Shown piece by piece: positions 17,484 to 25,717 of a stretch of DNA of 32,816 nucleotides. Both the position numbers and the translations under genes were made by a program. This DNA comes from a virus. Each line of letters begins with the position of its first letter. The first letter of the stretch is position 1. The stretch is from positions 1 to 32,816 of the IMG/VR virus record IMGVR_UViG_3300048836_000751; one strand, given 5' to 3'. A model generated the notes under the pieces. It ran no database searches. It was given only the letters and a program-made list of their open reading frames with translations, and had not been told where the DNA came from.

Positions 17484-17875
17484 CCGTCGCCATCACGCAG
17501 GAGCACAACGAGGCGCGCTTGACGGGCACGCTGTCCTTCCTCGACGCAGGCAGCAGCCCCGCTCGGTTGCGCATCTACGGTGGCACCCGGCCACCCAATC
17601 CAGCGGCGACGCCCACGAGCGCGATGCTGGTCGAGATCGCGCTCACCAAACCCGCAGGCACGATTGCGGGCGGGCTGCTGACGCTCACCCAGCAAGAGGA
17701 TGGCCTCATCACCGCGACCGGCATCGCCACGTGGGCGCGGCTGGTCAACGGCGAAGAGGTGACCGCGCTCGATCTTGATTGCAGCGGCACCGATGGTGCT
17801 GGCGACGTGAAGCTCGCCAGCACCAACCTCTATCTGGGCGGCGACGCCCGGATGGTGTCGGCCATCCTGGGCTGA
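17480..17875 (+). CDS. Small beta-rich tail protein, unknown function
   Basis: The 131-residue protein starts at ATG 17480, overlapping the previous stop; an in-frame start further upstream would run through the previous gene. It has beta-strand patterns ARLTGTLSFLDAG, ARLRIYGGTRPPNP, MLVEIALTKPAG, and ITATGIATWARLVNGEEVTALDLD. This could be a single immunoglobulin or lectin-like sandwich. No catalytic signature. Its place in the tail-tip block and ATGA coupling suggest a structural partner of the neighbouring 130- and 651-residue proteins. Confidence 0.62.
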   Translation: MTVAITQEHNEARLTGTLSFLDAGSSPARLRIYGGTRPPNPAATPTSAMLVEIALTKPAGTIAGGLLTLTQQEDGLITATGIATWARLVNGEEVTALDLDCSGTDGAGDVKLASTNLYLGGDARMVSAILG

Positions 17876-17892
17876 AGGATCGGGAGTGAACG

Positions 17893-19848
17893 ATGCCTTC
17901 GAACTCTGGCCAGAACGTCGACTTGCTGTTCGACCGACCCGCCGCCACCGATGCCGATCTGATCTTCGGCGCGGACTACGTGCCGCCGCGCAACGATGTG
18001 GTGGTACAGGTCACGCTGCCGCTGCCGGTGGCCAGCATTGCCTTCATCCCGCCTGCGCGGCTGGAGGTGCTGGCCGATCTACCGGGCTTGATGGTCAGCA
18101 CGCTCATCCTGCGCCCGAGCGTGCCGGTCAACGTCGGCGTGGCCAATCTGCCCGGCGTGGTGTTCACCGGCGAGGTGCGCTACGCCTCGCGCACGCAGCG
18201 CCCGACGGTGGGCCAAACGGCGCACGAGTGGCAGCAGGCTGTGCAGTGCGAGGACGGCGCAGCGCAGCGCCAGCAGGATGCGACGGCCACACCGGCAGGC
18301 TGGGGTGCTGCGTGGCAGCGTGGCGCTGTGTCGGTTCACGGCATCGCGCACCGCCTGCCGCCAATCTTGGTGGCTGCGCCGCTGCTGCGGCGCACCGGCC
18401 AGCAGCAGGCGACGCGCTTACACGGCGCAACCGGCTTCACCCACGAGAACGCGACACCCATCGCGCAGATTCGGACGGGCGTTTTCCAGAACGCCACCCG
18501 TTTGCGCGACGCCACGCGCTTCGCGCATCAGGACGGTGACCGCCGCAAGCGCGCCGGTCGGGTTGCGCACTGGCAGAACGCCCGGCCGCTGACGCAGCGC
18601 CAGGGCACGGACTTCCAGAGCGCAAGCCGCCGACCGGCAGGCTGGCGCGGTCGCTACCAGGAGGCGGTGCCGCCACCGACCGGCATCAGCGTGTGGGTGA
18701 TTCCCGAGCCGCCGGAGCCGCCGCGCTGCTACACGCCCAATGGCCATCTGCTGTTCGCTGCGCTGGCTCCCGCCGGTGCTCACCTGCTGTTCGTCTGCGA
18801 AAACCACATTGAGCCGCCCGATGGCGAGCCGGTGGTCGTTCCCATCCGGAGGGTCTACTTCGTGATCAACAACGTGACCCTGCACCGGCTGCCCGATGGC
18901 TTGCCCGTGCTGGTGTTCAATCTCTCGCTGTCCCTCGACGCCGCGTCCTGGACGTGGGGCTTCGAGGCACTGCTCCCCGCCGCCGCAGAAAGTCTGGTCG
19001 CGCCCGGTAGCAACGGCGGCCCGGTCGAACTGGTGGCCAGCGTCAACGGCACAGCCTTCCGGGTGCTGGCCGAGAGCATCAGCCGCGAGCGGGTGTTTGG
19101 CGATGCGAGCATCCGCATCTCGGGCCGTGGGCGCAACGCCGTGCTGGCCGCCCCCTACGCGCCGGTGATGAACTTCCAGCAGCCGCAGGTGCGCACGGCG
19201 CGGCAGCTGATGGACGACGTGCTCACGCTCAACGGCATCCCGTTGGGCTGGAACATTGATTGGGGCCTGACTGACTGGATCGTCCCAGCCGGGGTGTTCA
19301 CCCAGCAGGGTACGTGGATGGAAGCGCTCGTTGCCATTGCCAGCGCGGCCGGGGGTTATCTGATCCCGCACACGTCCGACCAGAGTATCCGCGTGCGCCA
19401 TCGCTATCCCGTCGCGCCGTGGGAATGGAGCACCGTCACGCCCGACTTCGTTCTGCCCGTCGATGCCGTTGCCCGCGAATCGCTGCGCTGGGTGGAGAAG
19501 CCCGCCTACAACCGCGTGTTCGTGTCCGGGCAGGACGTCGGTGTGTTGGGTCAGGTCACTCGTGCAGGCACGGCGGGCGATGTGCTGGCCCCGATGGTGG
19601 TCGATGCGCTCATCACCGAAGCCGCTGTGGCGCGTCAGCGGGGCATCGCCGTGCTGGCCGACACCGGGCAGCAGATCGAGGTGAGCCTGCGCCTGCCGGT
19701 GCTGGCCGAGACGGGAATCATCGAACCTGGTGCTTTTGTCGAGTACCAGGACGGCAGCAGCACCCGGCTTGGCCTCGTGCGCTCGACGCAGATCGAGGCC
19801 GGGATGCCCGAGGTCTGGCAGACGCTGGGAGTGCAGAGCCATGCATAA
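17893..19848 (+). CDS. Baseplate/tail-hub-like protein
   Basis: The 651-residue protein has three zones. Residues 1-90 are beta-rich with many Val/Leu/Pro. Residues about 90-230 are Arg/Gln/His-rich and look like degenerate tandem repeats around W/F-Q-x-A (for example HEWQQAVQ, AAWQRGAV, VFQNATRL, AHWQNARPL). Residues about 270-651 resemble a phage hub domain, with VASVNGTAFRVLAESISRERVFGDASIRISGRGRNAVLA, TARQLMDDVLTLN, and a region QSIRVRHRYP that recalls gp27/gpD-type hubs. It probably forms the central hub under the tail tube. Its stop overlaps the following start. Precise family is not certain. Confidence 0.62.
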   Translation: MPSNSGQNVDLLFDRPAATDADLIFGADYVPPRNDVVVQVTLPLPVASIAFIPPARLEVLADLPGLMVSTLILRPSVPVNVGVANLPGVVFTGEVRYASRTQRPTVGQTAHEWQQAVQCEDGAAQRQQDATATPAGWGAAWQRGAVSVHGIAHRLPPILVAAPLLRRTGQQQATRLHGATGFTHENATPIAQIRTGVFQNATRLRDATRFAHQDGDRRKRAGRVAHWQNARPLTQRQGTDFQSASRRPAGWRGRYQEAVPPPTGISVWVIPEPPEPPRCYTPNGHLLFAALAPAGAHLLFVCENHIEPPDGEPVVVPIRRVYFVINNVTLHRLPDGLPVLVFNLSLSLDAASWTWGFEALLPAAAESLVAPGSNGGPVELVASVNGTAFRVLAESISRERVFGDASIRISGRGRNAVLAAPYAPVMNFQQPQVRTARQLMDDVLTLNGIPLGWNIDWGLTDWIVPAGVFTQQGTWMEALVAIASAAGGYLIPHTSDQSIRVRHRYPVAPWEWSTVTPDFVLPVDAVARESLRWVEKPAYNRVFVSGQDVGVLGQVTRAGTAGDVLAPMVVDALITEAAVARQRGIAVLADTGQQIEVSLRLPVLAETGIIEPGAFVEYQDGSSTRLGLVRSTQIEAGMPEVWQTLGVQSHA

Positions 19849-20062
19849 CCTCTACGAACAGTTCCGCCAGCTCATTCCCGACCCGCCGTTGCAGGCGGGC
19901 ACGGTAGTAGGCGTCGGCGCAGGCGTCGTGACTGTCGCCTTGCCCGGTGGCGGCCTGATCCGCGCACGCGGCAGCGCCGCCGTCGGCCAGAAGGTGTTCG
20001 TGCGCGATGGCGTCATCGAAGGCGTCGCGCCCAGCCTGACGCTGGAAATCATCGAAATCTGA
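19841..20062 (+). CDS. Small OB-like tail tip protein
   Basis: The 73-residue protein starts at ATG 19841, overlapping the hub gene stop by eight bases. An alternative opening further upstream is only the overlapping frame of the hub gene. After a short helix (NLYEQFRQLIPDP), it is all beta (QAGTVVGVGAGVVTVALPGGGLIRARGSAAVGQKVFVRDGVIEGVAP), matching a small beta-barrel of the type appended to hub or spike proteins. It probably plugs or extends the hub. Confidence 0.7.
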   Translation: MHNLYEQFRQLIPDPPLQAGTVVGVGAGVVTVALPGGGLIRARGSAAVGQKVFVRDGVIEGVAPSLTLEIIEI

Positions 20063-20085
20063 AACCCAACTTTCCGATCAACCCC

Positions 20086-20108
20086 GAACCCGCCCACGAG
20101 GCGGGTTC
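20086..20108 (+). terminator. Hairpin after the tail operon, weak intrinsic terminator
   Basis: A perfect 9-bp stem GAACCCGCC / GGCGGGTTC with a 5-base loop (CACGA) lies between the tail and lysis genes. It is followed by TGCATTTCT rather than a run of T, so termination would be weak or need antitermination. It may lower lysis expression relative to tail expression. Confidence 0.5.
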
Positions 20109-20128
20109 TGCATTTCTGGAGACCTGCA

Positions 20129-20437
20129 GTGACTGAACCCGAACAACAAGCGCCCGCCGCCCTGGTGGAGAACATGCTGCTTCTGCGCAAGGAGGACTTC
20201 GACGAACTTCTCGACCGTGCCGCCGAGCGTGGAGCCGAGCGCGCGCTCGCCCATCTCGGCTTGGAGAACGGCCACGCGGCGAAGGACATCCGCGAACTGC
20301 GCGACCTGCTAGAAGCGTGGCGCGATGCCCGTCGTACCGCTTGGCAAACCACGGTGAAGGTCATCACCACCGGCATCCTGGCCGCGCTGCTGGTCGGTGC
20401 GGCCATCAAACTGAAGCTGCTGGGAGGGCCGCAATGA
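20129..20437 (+). CDS. Small membrane-anchored phage protein, DUF6127-like
   Basis: The 102-residue protein starts at GTG 20129 after TGGAGA. It has a charged helical N-terminal part (LLLRKEDFDELLDRAAERGAERALAHLG, then KDIRELRDLLEAWRDARRTAW) and one C-terminal transmembrane helix at about 76-95 (VKVITTGILAALLVGAAIKL). The pattern fits a phage family that I recall as DUF6127, found next to lysis genes. A holin-like or lysis-regulating role is inferred only from membrane topology and the place before lysozyme. Confidence 0.65.
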   Translation: MTEPEQQAPAALVENMLLLRKEDFDELLDRAAERGAERALAHLGLENGHAAKDIRELRDLLEAWRDARRTAWQTTVKVITTGILAALLVGAAIKLKLLGGPQ

Positions 20438-20661
20438 GCGCCAATCCCGACCTCTGCCTGCTCGACGACTGGCGGCGCGTGCTGCGCCGTGCCTGGAGCA
20501 TCCGCTTTTCGCTGTTGGCGGCGACCTTCACGGCGGCAGAAGTGGTGGTGCCGCTGTTCGGGGACGTGCTGCCGCGTGGCGCGTTCGTGCTGCTGGCCTT
20601 CGCCGCCAGCATCGGCGCGACCATTGCCCGCATCGTGGCGCAGCCGGAGATGCGCCAATGA
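20434..20661 (+). CDS. Probable holin-like membrane protein
   Basis: The 75-residue protein starts at ATG 20434 overlapping the previous stop. After a short basic amphipathic region (DDWRRVLRRAWSIR) there are two hydrophobic segments at about 22-41 and 50-68, separated by PLFGDVLPRG, and a short basic tail. Two TM segments before a signal-anchor lysozyme fit a class II or pinholin-like role, which would depolarise the membrane and release the endolysin. Similar proteins (LDDWRRVL... start) are seen in other prophages. The holin role is inferred. Confidence 0.68.
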   Translation: MSANPDLCLLDDWRRVLRRAWSIRFSLLAATFTAAEVVVPLFGDVLPRGAFVLLAFAASIGATIARIVAQPEMRQ

Positions 20662-21158
20662 TCCGGCCATCGCAAAGACGCACCGTGGCCGCGTTGACCC
20701 TGTCTGCCGCTGCGCTGGTCGGCATCGTGCTGCACGAGGGCTACACCGACCGCGCGGTGATCCCGGTCAAGGGTGATGTGCCGACCATCGGGTTCGGCAC
20801 CACATCCGACGTGAAGCTGGGCGACACCACCACGCCGCCAAAGGCGCTGGCTCGGGCGCTCACGGACGTGCAGCAGTTCGAGGGGGCGCTCAAGCAATGC
20901 GTGACCGTGCCGCTGGCCCAGCACGAGTACGACGCACTGATCAGCTTCTCCTACAACGTTGGCAGTCGTGCGTTCTGCCAGTCCACGCTGGTGATGAAAC
21001 TCAACGCCGAAGACTACGCCGGGGCCTGTGCCGAGCTGCTGCGCTGGCGCTTCTTTCAGGGCAAGGACTGCGCGCTGCCCGCTAATGCGCAACTGTGCGG
21101 CGGGCTGGCCAAACGCCGCGAGGCCGAGTACCGCCAGTGCATCGGGGAAGCGTCATGA
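20658..21158 (+). CDS. Signal-anchor (SAR) lysozyme, GH24 endolysin
   Basis: The 166-residue protein begins at ATG 20658 overlapping the holin stop. Residues about 10-25 form a weakly hydrophobic Ala/Leu/Gly-rich anchor without a cleavage site, the SAR type. The catalytic Glu is probably Glu27 in HEGYTDR, followed by Asp40 and Thr43 in GDVPTIGFGTT; SFSYNVG and GLAKRREAE motifs downstream are typical of T4-lysozyme-like GH24 enzymes. It cleaves peptidoglycan beta-1,4 bonds. The enzyme is exported by Sec, held inactive in the membrane, and released when the membrane is depolarised. Confidence 0.92.
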   Translation: MIRPSQRRTVAALTLSAAALVGIVLHEGYTDRAVIPVKGDVPTIGFGTTSDVKLGDTTTPPKALARALTDVQQFEGALKQCVTVPLAQHEYDALISFSYNVGSRAFCQSTLVMKLNAEDYAGACAELLRWRFFQGKDCALPANAQLCGGLAKRREAEYRQCIGEAS

Positions 21159-21655
21159 GCCTTGTCTCTTGGCCGTACCGCTGGCTGGCCCTCGTCCTGC
21201 TCGCAGCTGCCCTGGTCGGCTTCGGCTGGGTCAAGGGCGCTGGCCACGTTCAAGTGCAGTGGGACGCCGCCGTCCAGAAGCAGACCCTGGAGGTGGCCGC
21301 CATCCGTGAGCGGCAGGCGCAAGCCACTGTCAAGGTCGTCACGCAGTACGTCGACCGCGTCCGCGTCGTCCGCGAGAAGGGCGACACCATCATCAAGGAG
21401 GTTCCCGTCTATGTGCCCGTTCAAGCCGATGCTGCTTGCACTATCAACCGTGGCTTTGTGCGCCTGCACGACGCTGCCGCCGCCGGTGAGTTGCCCGAGC
21501 CCGCCCGAGATGCTGATGCGGCCGCCACAGACCTTTCGCTCTCTGCCGTCGCCGGAACCGTTGCCGCCAACTACCAGACCTGCCACGAGAACGCCGAGCA
21601 ACTGAGGGCGTTGCAGGTGTGGGTCACTGAAACGAATGCAGCCGCCAAACAATGA
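21155..21655 (+). CDS. Inner-membrane spanin, Rz-like
   Basis: The 166-residue protein starts at ATG 21155 overlapping the lysozyme stop. It has one N-terminal transmembrane helix (about 8-25) and a periplasmic Gln/Ala/Glu-rich coiled coil (about 32-75, VQWDAAVQKQTLEVAAIRERQAQATVKVV). The C-terminal part is Ala-rich and contains two cysteines. Together with the nested lipoprotein it should span the periplasm and disrupt the outer membrane in the last lysis step. It is longer than some Rz proteins; no other anchor is visible. Confidence 0.85.
   Translation: MSLVSWPYRWLALVLLAAALVGFGWVKGAGHVQVQWDAAVQKQTLEVAAIRERQAQATVKVVTQYVDRVRVVREKGDTIIKEVPVYVPVQADAACTINRGFVRLHDAAAAGELPEPARDADAAATDLSLSAVAGTVAANYQTCHENAEQLRALQVWVTETNAAAKQ
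21411..21605 (+). CDS. Outer-membrane lipoprotein spanin, Rz1-like (nested in Rz)
   Basis: An embedded gene in a second frame starts at ATG 21411, with a perfect AAGGAGG at 21395-21401 nine bases before it. The 64-residue product has a lipoprotein signal with lipobox L16-C17-A18-C19 after a hydrophobic MLLALSTVA core. The mature part is Pro-rich (TTLPPPVSCPSPPEM...). That is the classical Rz1 pattern, entirely contained in the Rz gene as in lambda. It would be lipidated, localise to the outer membrane and bind Rz. Confidence 0.87.
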   Translation: MCPFKPMLLALSTVALCACTTLPPPVSCPSPPEMLMRPPQTFRSLPSPEPLPPTTRPATRTPSN

Positions 21656-21697
21656 CTTGGTGGTGGCCAAATTCTGCCCGCCCGACGCACCTTGCCC

Positions 21698-22588
21698 TTA
21701 GGCCCAAACCTCATCCAGATTCTTCGCCGCCAGCAGCTTTTCCCGAAGCGCGTAGCGGGACGACTGCATATTGACCTCGCTGTTTTCCGGGCGCGGGATC
21801 GGGACAATCGCAGTCGCGGGCCCTTTGAACTTGATCATGTACTTGCCAGTGTCGTTGTAAGGCAGGATGGCGTCGATCTCGGCTATATGGGTAATGGCAG
21901 CTACTGGGGCGACCTGATAGGCAGCGATGAACTTCAGCTTGGAAATGTGCTTCGCGTTGATTCTCACGGCGAACCAGCAGTTCTCATTCAGGAAGCGTTG
22001 CTTGAAACCTTCCTCTCGTGCAGGGACGACGATGGTGTCGAACTTGTCGCTCTCCGACCCCACGGGCTGCACCTGATCGCTCGGGTCTTCCTGCTTCTGC
22101 GGCGTGAACGCGTTGATGCCGAGCATCGGCAGGATCAGCAACATATCGGCCAAAAACGCCTGCGCTGTGGCCTTCGCTGCCGGGGCCATCGTCGGAGCCG
22201 TCGGGTTGTTCTTGTTGAGCAGAATGGCCCGGTCATGCTTCTTGGCCAACGCAACCAGCGCCGACTCCAGGTACTGAACTTCAGTCTTGCCGATTTTGTG
22301 GTTACGGTCGAAGAAGTAGACGCCCCACACCCAACCTTCCTTGTTGGAGACGTGGTTCTTCAGCCGGTCGCCGACGGGGTCGGCCTCGCCGATGTAGATC
22401 GTCTCTTCAGCGGCGTTGCCGACAAGGATGTAGATGCCGGCTTGCGAGAAGCCCGGCTCCTGCCTCAGCAGATGGAAAAGCTCCTTGTTGAAGACGACGC
22501 CGTAGCCCGACCAATTCGATTTGTCGAGGTGGCGAATCGCCTCCGGATCACCGGTCGTAGCGAATAGCGTGATTGAAAATGGCTGCAT
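21698..22588 (-). CDS. GIY-YIG nuclease family protein
   Basis: The 296-residue protein is the last gene of the - strand operon and converges with Rz (42 bases apart). It has an N-terminal extension (NWSGYGVVF...) and then a GIY-YIG domain: G51-I-Y53, Y65-I-G67, Arg75 in DRLKNH, Glu108 in YLES and Asn125 in LLNK, the complete set of catalytic residues. The C-terminal 165 residues are an uncharacterised domain, with a helix near 132-155 and beta-rich stretches (CWFAVRINAKHISKLKFIAAY, HIAEIDAILPY, KYMIKFKGPA) that may bind DNA or protein. A GGGGAG ribosome site precedes the start. The domain cuts DNA in repair, homing and restriction; here a role in cleavage or specificity of the operon is inferred. 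Confidence 0.82.
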   Translation of the reverse strand: MQPFSITLFATTGDPEAIRHLDKSNWSGYGVVFNKELFHLLRQEPGFSQAGIYILVGNAAEETIYIGEADPVGDRLKNHVSNKEGWVWGVYFFDRNHKIGKTEVQYLESALVALAKKHDRAILLNKNNPTAPTMAPAAKATAQAFLADMLLILPMLGINAFTPQKQEDPSDQVQPVGSESDKFDTIVVPAREEGFKQRFLNENCWFAVRINAKHISKLKFIAAYQVAPVAAITHIAEIDAILPYNDTGKYMIKFKGPATAIVPIPRPENSEVNMQSSRYALREKLLAAKNLDEVWA

Positions 22589-22623
22589 GAAATTCTCCCC
22601 CGACTGTTCGTTTTCCGTGGCGA

Positions 22624-25600
22624 CTACTTCACCACTTCCATCAATTTCCCGAAGCTGTCGACCACGTCGTACTTGACGTTCTCCGGGGCGAATCGGCGGT
22701 TCATCTCATCAAAGAACTTGCGGGCGCATTTGATCTTCGTTCGCTCGATCTCGCGCAGATCCATCGACGACATTGATCCCTTGGTTTCCGCCACGAAGTA
22801 GATGTGCTTGACCGAGCCATCCTTGAAGGAAATGGCCCAGTCGGGGTTGTAGTCGCCGACCGGGGTCGGGATCAGGAAGCCGCGCGGCAACTTCGCGTAC
22901 ACCACTACTTCGGCGCTGGCCTCAAGCGCCTCGGCAAAATCACGCTCCGGCTTCGACCCTGAGTCCGGCAGCACGAAATCGTAGATGTGGTGCTTGGGCG
23001 TCTTGACTGCGTTGCTGAAGTCTTGCTTGGTTTGCCCGGCGGTAAAGATGTCCAGGTCGAACCTGTCCTCGACTGGGTCGTATGCCAAATGCTCGATGAT
23101 GACGGTGGCCTTCTGCTCGTTGATCAGGCGCACCGCCTCCGCAATGAAACTCTCCGGGTTGGTCTTGAATTGTGCGAATACGGCAGCGTTGAGCCCCTTG
23201 AGAATCTCGACCACCGTGCGCCGCGTCAGTTGGGTGCCTTCGCTCAGCTTGCCGATCACGTCGTACTTGACAGCCGAGTGGATTGAGACGCGGTTGGTTT
23301 CTGTCTCCGTGTCCTTCAATTCGAACGCATTGCCGCCCTTGATGCCGTCGTAGGTCACGGCGGCTGCCTGTTCGCCGTGCTGGATGGTGTACTGCAGCGG
23401 CGTCACTCGAAGCCCAGCATCCTTGTCGTTGAGGGTGTTGACCGCCTTTCGCACCAGTTCGTCGGAGTCGAATGCGACGCTGTACGCCGCCTTGCGATTG
23501 ATTCGACTCCAGAGTTCCTTGAACTCTTGCTTCTCGAAGTTCGTGTTGAGCGGGTTTTTCTTCGGTTTTCGGTCGTCACCAATTTCCGGCAACTGGCCTT
23601 CACTGAAGACACTGTCAATCAGCTTGAAAACCTCCTCGGCGTGCGGCACAAGCTCGGGGGGCAGCGCAGCCAGCGCATCGTCCTTCTTGGCTTCGTGATA
23701 GGCGCTGGTGATGCGATCTGCGTCGTCGGTGTAGTCGTGCTTGAGCAGGTACTTGTAGATCTGCTTCGCAAGCTGCGGCGTGACCTCGACATCGCCAGTC
23801 GCCGTCTTCAGCACCTTGCCGGTGAAGTAGGCCTCGTCCGCTACGCGCGGACGCGCCGACAGCGACTCGCTGATGTCCTTCTGCAGCGCCGCGACAAAGT
23901 CCTTGTAACTCTCGCTGGCCACCACGGTCAGCACATTCACATCGTGTACCGTGGCTGGGTGATCCATACGGTCACCACTCTGGTTCACGGACAGCCGCAT
24001 GCCGCGCCCCACCTCCTGGCGGCGTGAGATGGTGTTGTCGCTGTGCTTGAGCGCGCAGATCACGAAGACGTTCGGGTTGTCCCAGCCTTCGCGCAGGGCT
24101 GAGTGCGAGAAGATGAAACGCACCGGCTCGGCCAGCGACAGCAGGCGCTCCTTGTCCTTCAGGATCAGGTCGTAAGCGTCCACGTCGTCGGACAGCCCGG
24201 CGTTCTCGCCACGCGCGGCAACAGTCGGGTCAACGTCACGCTTGCTCTTCTTGTCGATGGAGAAGTAGCCGCTGTGGGTCTTGTTGGCGGGAATGCCTTT
24301 GAGGTACTTGATGTATGGCGTCTCGTCCAGATCCAGCACCTCGTTGAGGTAGAGCTGGTACTCCTCCTCGAAGATGCGGGCGTACTCGCCCTTCTCGTCT
24401 GGCGAGGCGTAGTCGCGGTACTTGACCACTTCGTCGATGAAGTAGAGCGTCAGCACCTTCACGCCTTGCTGGAACAGCGCCTGTTCTTTGTCGAAGTGCG
24501 CCTTGATCGCCTCACGGATCTGGATGCGGCGCAGCGCGGCTTCGGTCACATCACCAGTCGCATCGCCCACGGTGAGCTCGACCCCATTGGTAAAGCTCAG
24601 GGTGTCGGAGTTGGCGTTGATGTCGGCCACGACAAAGCCATCGCGGTACTGATCGAGCCCGTTGGACAGATCAAACAGGTTATCGCCCTTGGAGAGCTTC
24701 CTCACCGCGCGTTTGATGTTGCCACCCGCCAGCTTCTGCTCGAACTCGACGCGCGCCTCGGGCGGCTTCCTGCTCGAAATCTCGATGGATTGCAGATACA
24801 GATAGCCCGCCGTGCCCGCCAGCCCCTTAACGGCAATGCCGCGCACCGCGATCTTCTTCACCAGTTTTTCGTTGTAGGCGTCCAGCGCGTCCAGACGGTG
24901 AATCTTGTTGTGCGTAGTCTTGTGGGTGGCCGAGTAGCGCAGCACCGTCAAGGCCTTGAACTCCTCCAGCGACCTCAGCGTTGCCGTGCCTTCCATCTTC
25001 TGCGGTTCATCCAGGATCAGGATGGGCCGGTTAGCGCTGATCACGTCGATGGGCTTGCGCGACTGAAAGTCGTCCAACACGTCGTAGATGCGGCGGTTGT
25101 CTGCTCCCCGCGCGGCGAAGGCCTGCACGTTGATCACCATCACGTTGATGCCTGCGTCAGACGAGAAGCTCTCCAGGTTGTGCAGCTGCTTGGAGTTGTA
25201 GATGAAGAAGCGCGCCTTCTTGTGGTACGTCTCCAGGAAGTGCTCGGCCGTGATCTGCAGCGATTTGGCCACGCCTTCACGGATGGCGATGCTGGGCACG
25301 ACGATGATGAACTTACTCCAGCCGTACTGCTTGTTCAGCTCGAAGATCGTCTTGATGTAGCAGTAAGTCTTGCCCGTACCGGTTTCCATCTCGATATCGA
25401 GATTGACCTTTGCAACCCTGGTCTTGACTAGCAGGTCCGACAGCGGCAGGTTTTGCGCCCGTTGCACGTCATGGATGTTGGCAAGCAGGGTCGCATCGGA
25501 CAGCGAAAGGTCGGCGTTCTTGAAGCCAGCCTCGGAAAAGAGGCTGTCCATCCCCGCCTTGGCTTTGCCCGGGTCGACGCGATAACTCATGGCTTCGACG

Positions 25601-25686
25601 GAAGCCGGCGGCTGCCCCTTGAAGCAGTCCACCACTGCTTGAACCGCAGCTGTCTGGTAGGCCTGCGTCTTAAATTTGAATTTCAT
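22624..25686 (-). CDS. Type III restriction-modification Res subunit (DEAD/DEAH helicase-nuclease)
   Basis: About 1020 residues, the usual length of Res. The start is taken at ATG 25686 (MKFKFKTQ...); a GTG at 25689 is an alternative, with AGAGGA upstream. N-terminal SF2 helicase: Walker A ETGTGKT (about 101-107), DEPQ (225-228), SAT (about 251-253), and motif [12 protein letters not shown]. The C-terminal endonuclease has a PD-(D/E)xK-type core with Asp949 (NPDW) and Glu967-Thr-Lys969 (VAETKG). Type III Res translocates along DNA and cuts only with Mod and with two inversely oriented sites. Composition is GC-rich like the flanking genes. Confidence 0.92.
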   Translation of the reverse strand: MKFKFKTQAYQTAAVQAVVDCFKGQPPASVEAMSYRVDPGKAKAGMDSLFSEAGFKNADLSLSDATLLANIHDVQRAQNLPLSDLLVKTRVAKVNLDIEMETGTGKTYCYIKTIFELNKQYGWSKFIIVVPSIAIREGVAKSLQITAEHFLETYHKKARFFIYNSKQLHNLESFSSDAGINVMVINVQAFAARGADNRRIYDVLDDFQSRKPIDVISANRPILILDEPQKMEGTATLRSLEEFKALTVLRYSATHKTTHNKIHRLDALDAYNEKLVKKIAVRGIAVKGLAGTAGYLYLQSIEISSRKPPEARVEFEQKLAGGNIKRAVRKLSKGDNLFDLSNGLDQYRDGFVVADINANSDTLSFTNGVELTVGDATGDVTEAALRRIQIREAIKAHFDKEQALFQQGVKVLTLYFIDEVVKYRDYASPDEKGEYARIFEEEYQLYLNEVLDLDETPYIKYLKGIPANKTHSGYFSIDKKSKRDVDPTVAARGENAGLSDDVDAYDLILKDKERLLSLAEPVRFIFSHSALREGWDNPNVFVICALKHSDNTISRRQEVGRGMRLSVNQSGDRMDHPATVHDVNVLTVVASESYKDFVAALQKDISESLSARPRVADEAYFTGKVLKTATGDVEVTPQLAKQIYKYLLKHDYTDDADRITSAYHEAKKDDALAALPPELVPHAEEVFKLIDSVFSEGQLPEIGDDRKPKKNPLNTNFEKQEFKELWSRINRKAAYSVAFDSDELVRKAVNTLNDKDAGLRVTPLQYTIQHGEQAAAVTYDGIKGGNAFELKDTETETNRVSIHSAVKYDVIGKLSEGTQLTRRTVVEILKGLNAAVFAQFKTNPESFIAEAVRLINEQKATVIIEHLAYDPVEDRFDLDIFTAGQTKQDFSNAVKTPKHHIYDFVLPDSGSKPERDFAEALEASAEVVVYAKLPRGFLIPTPVGDYNPDWAISFKDGSVKHIYFVAETKGSMSSMDLREIERTKIKCARKFFDEMNRRFAPENVKYDVVDSFGKLMEVVK

Positions 25687-25717
25687 CACTGCATTCCTCT
25701 CAGCACGCCCCTGCTAC

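Noticed and set aside
24103-25431. 442-codon + strand frame opposite res
   Set aside because: Antisense shadow rich in Val/Leu/Arg/His; res has all helicase motifs on the other strand.
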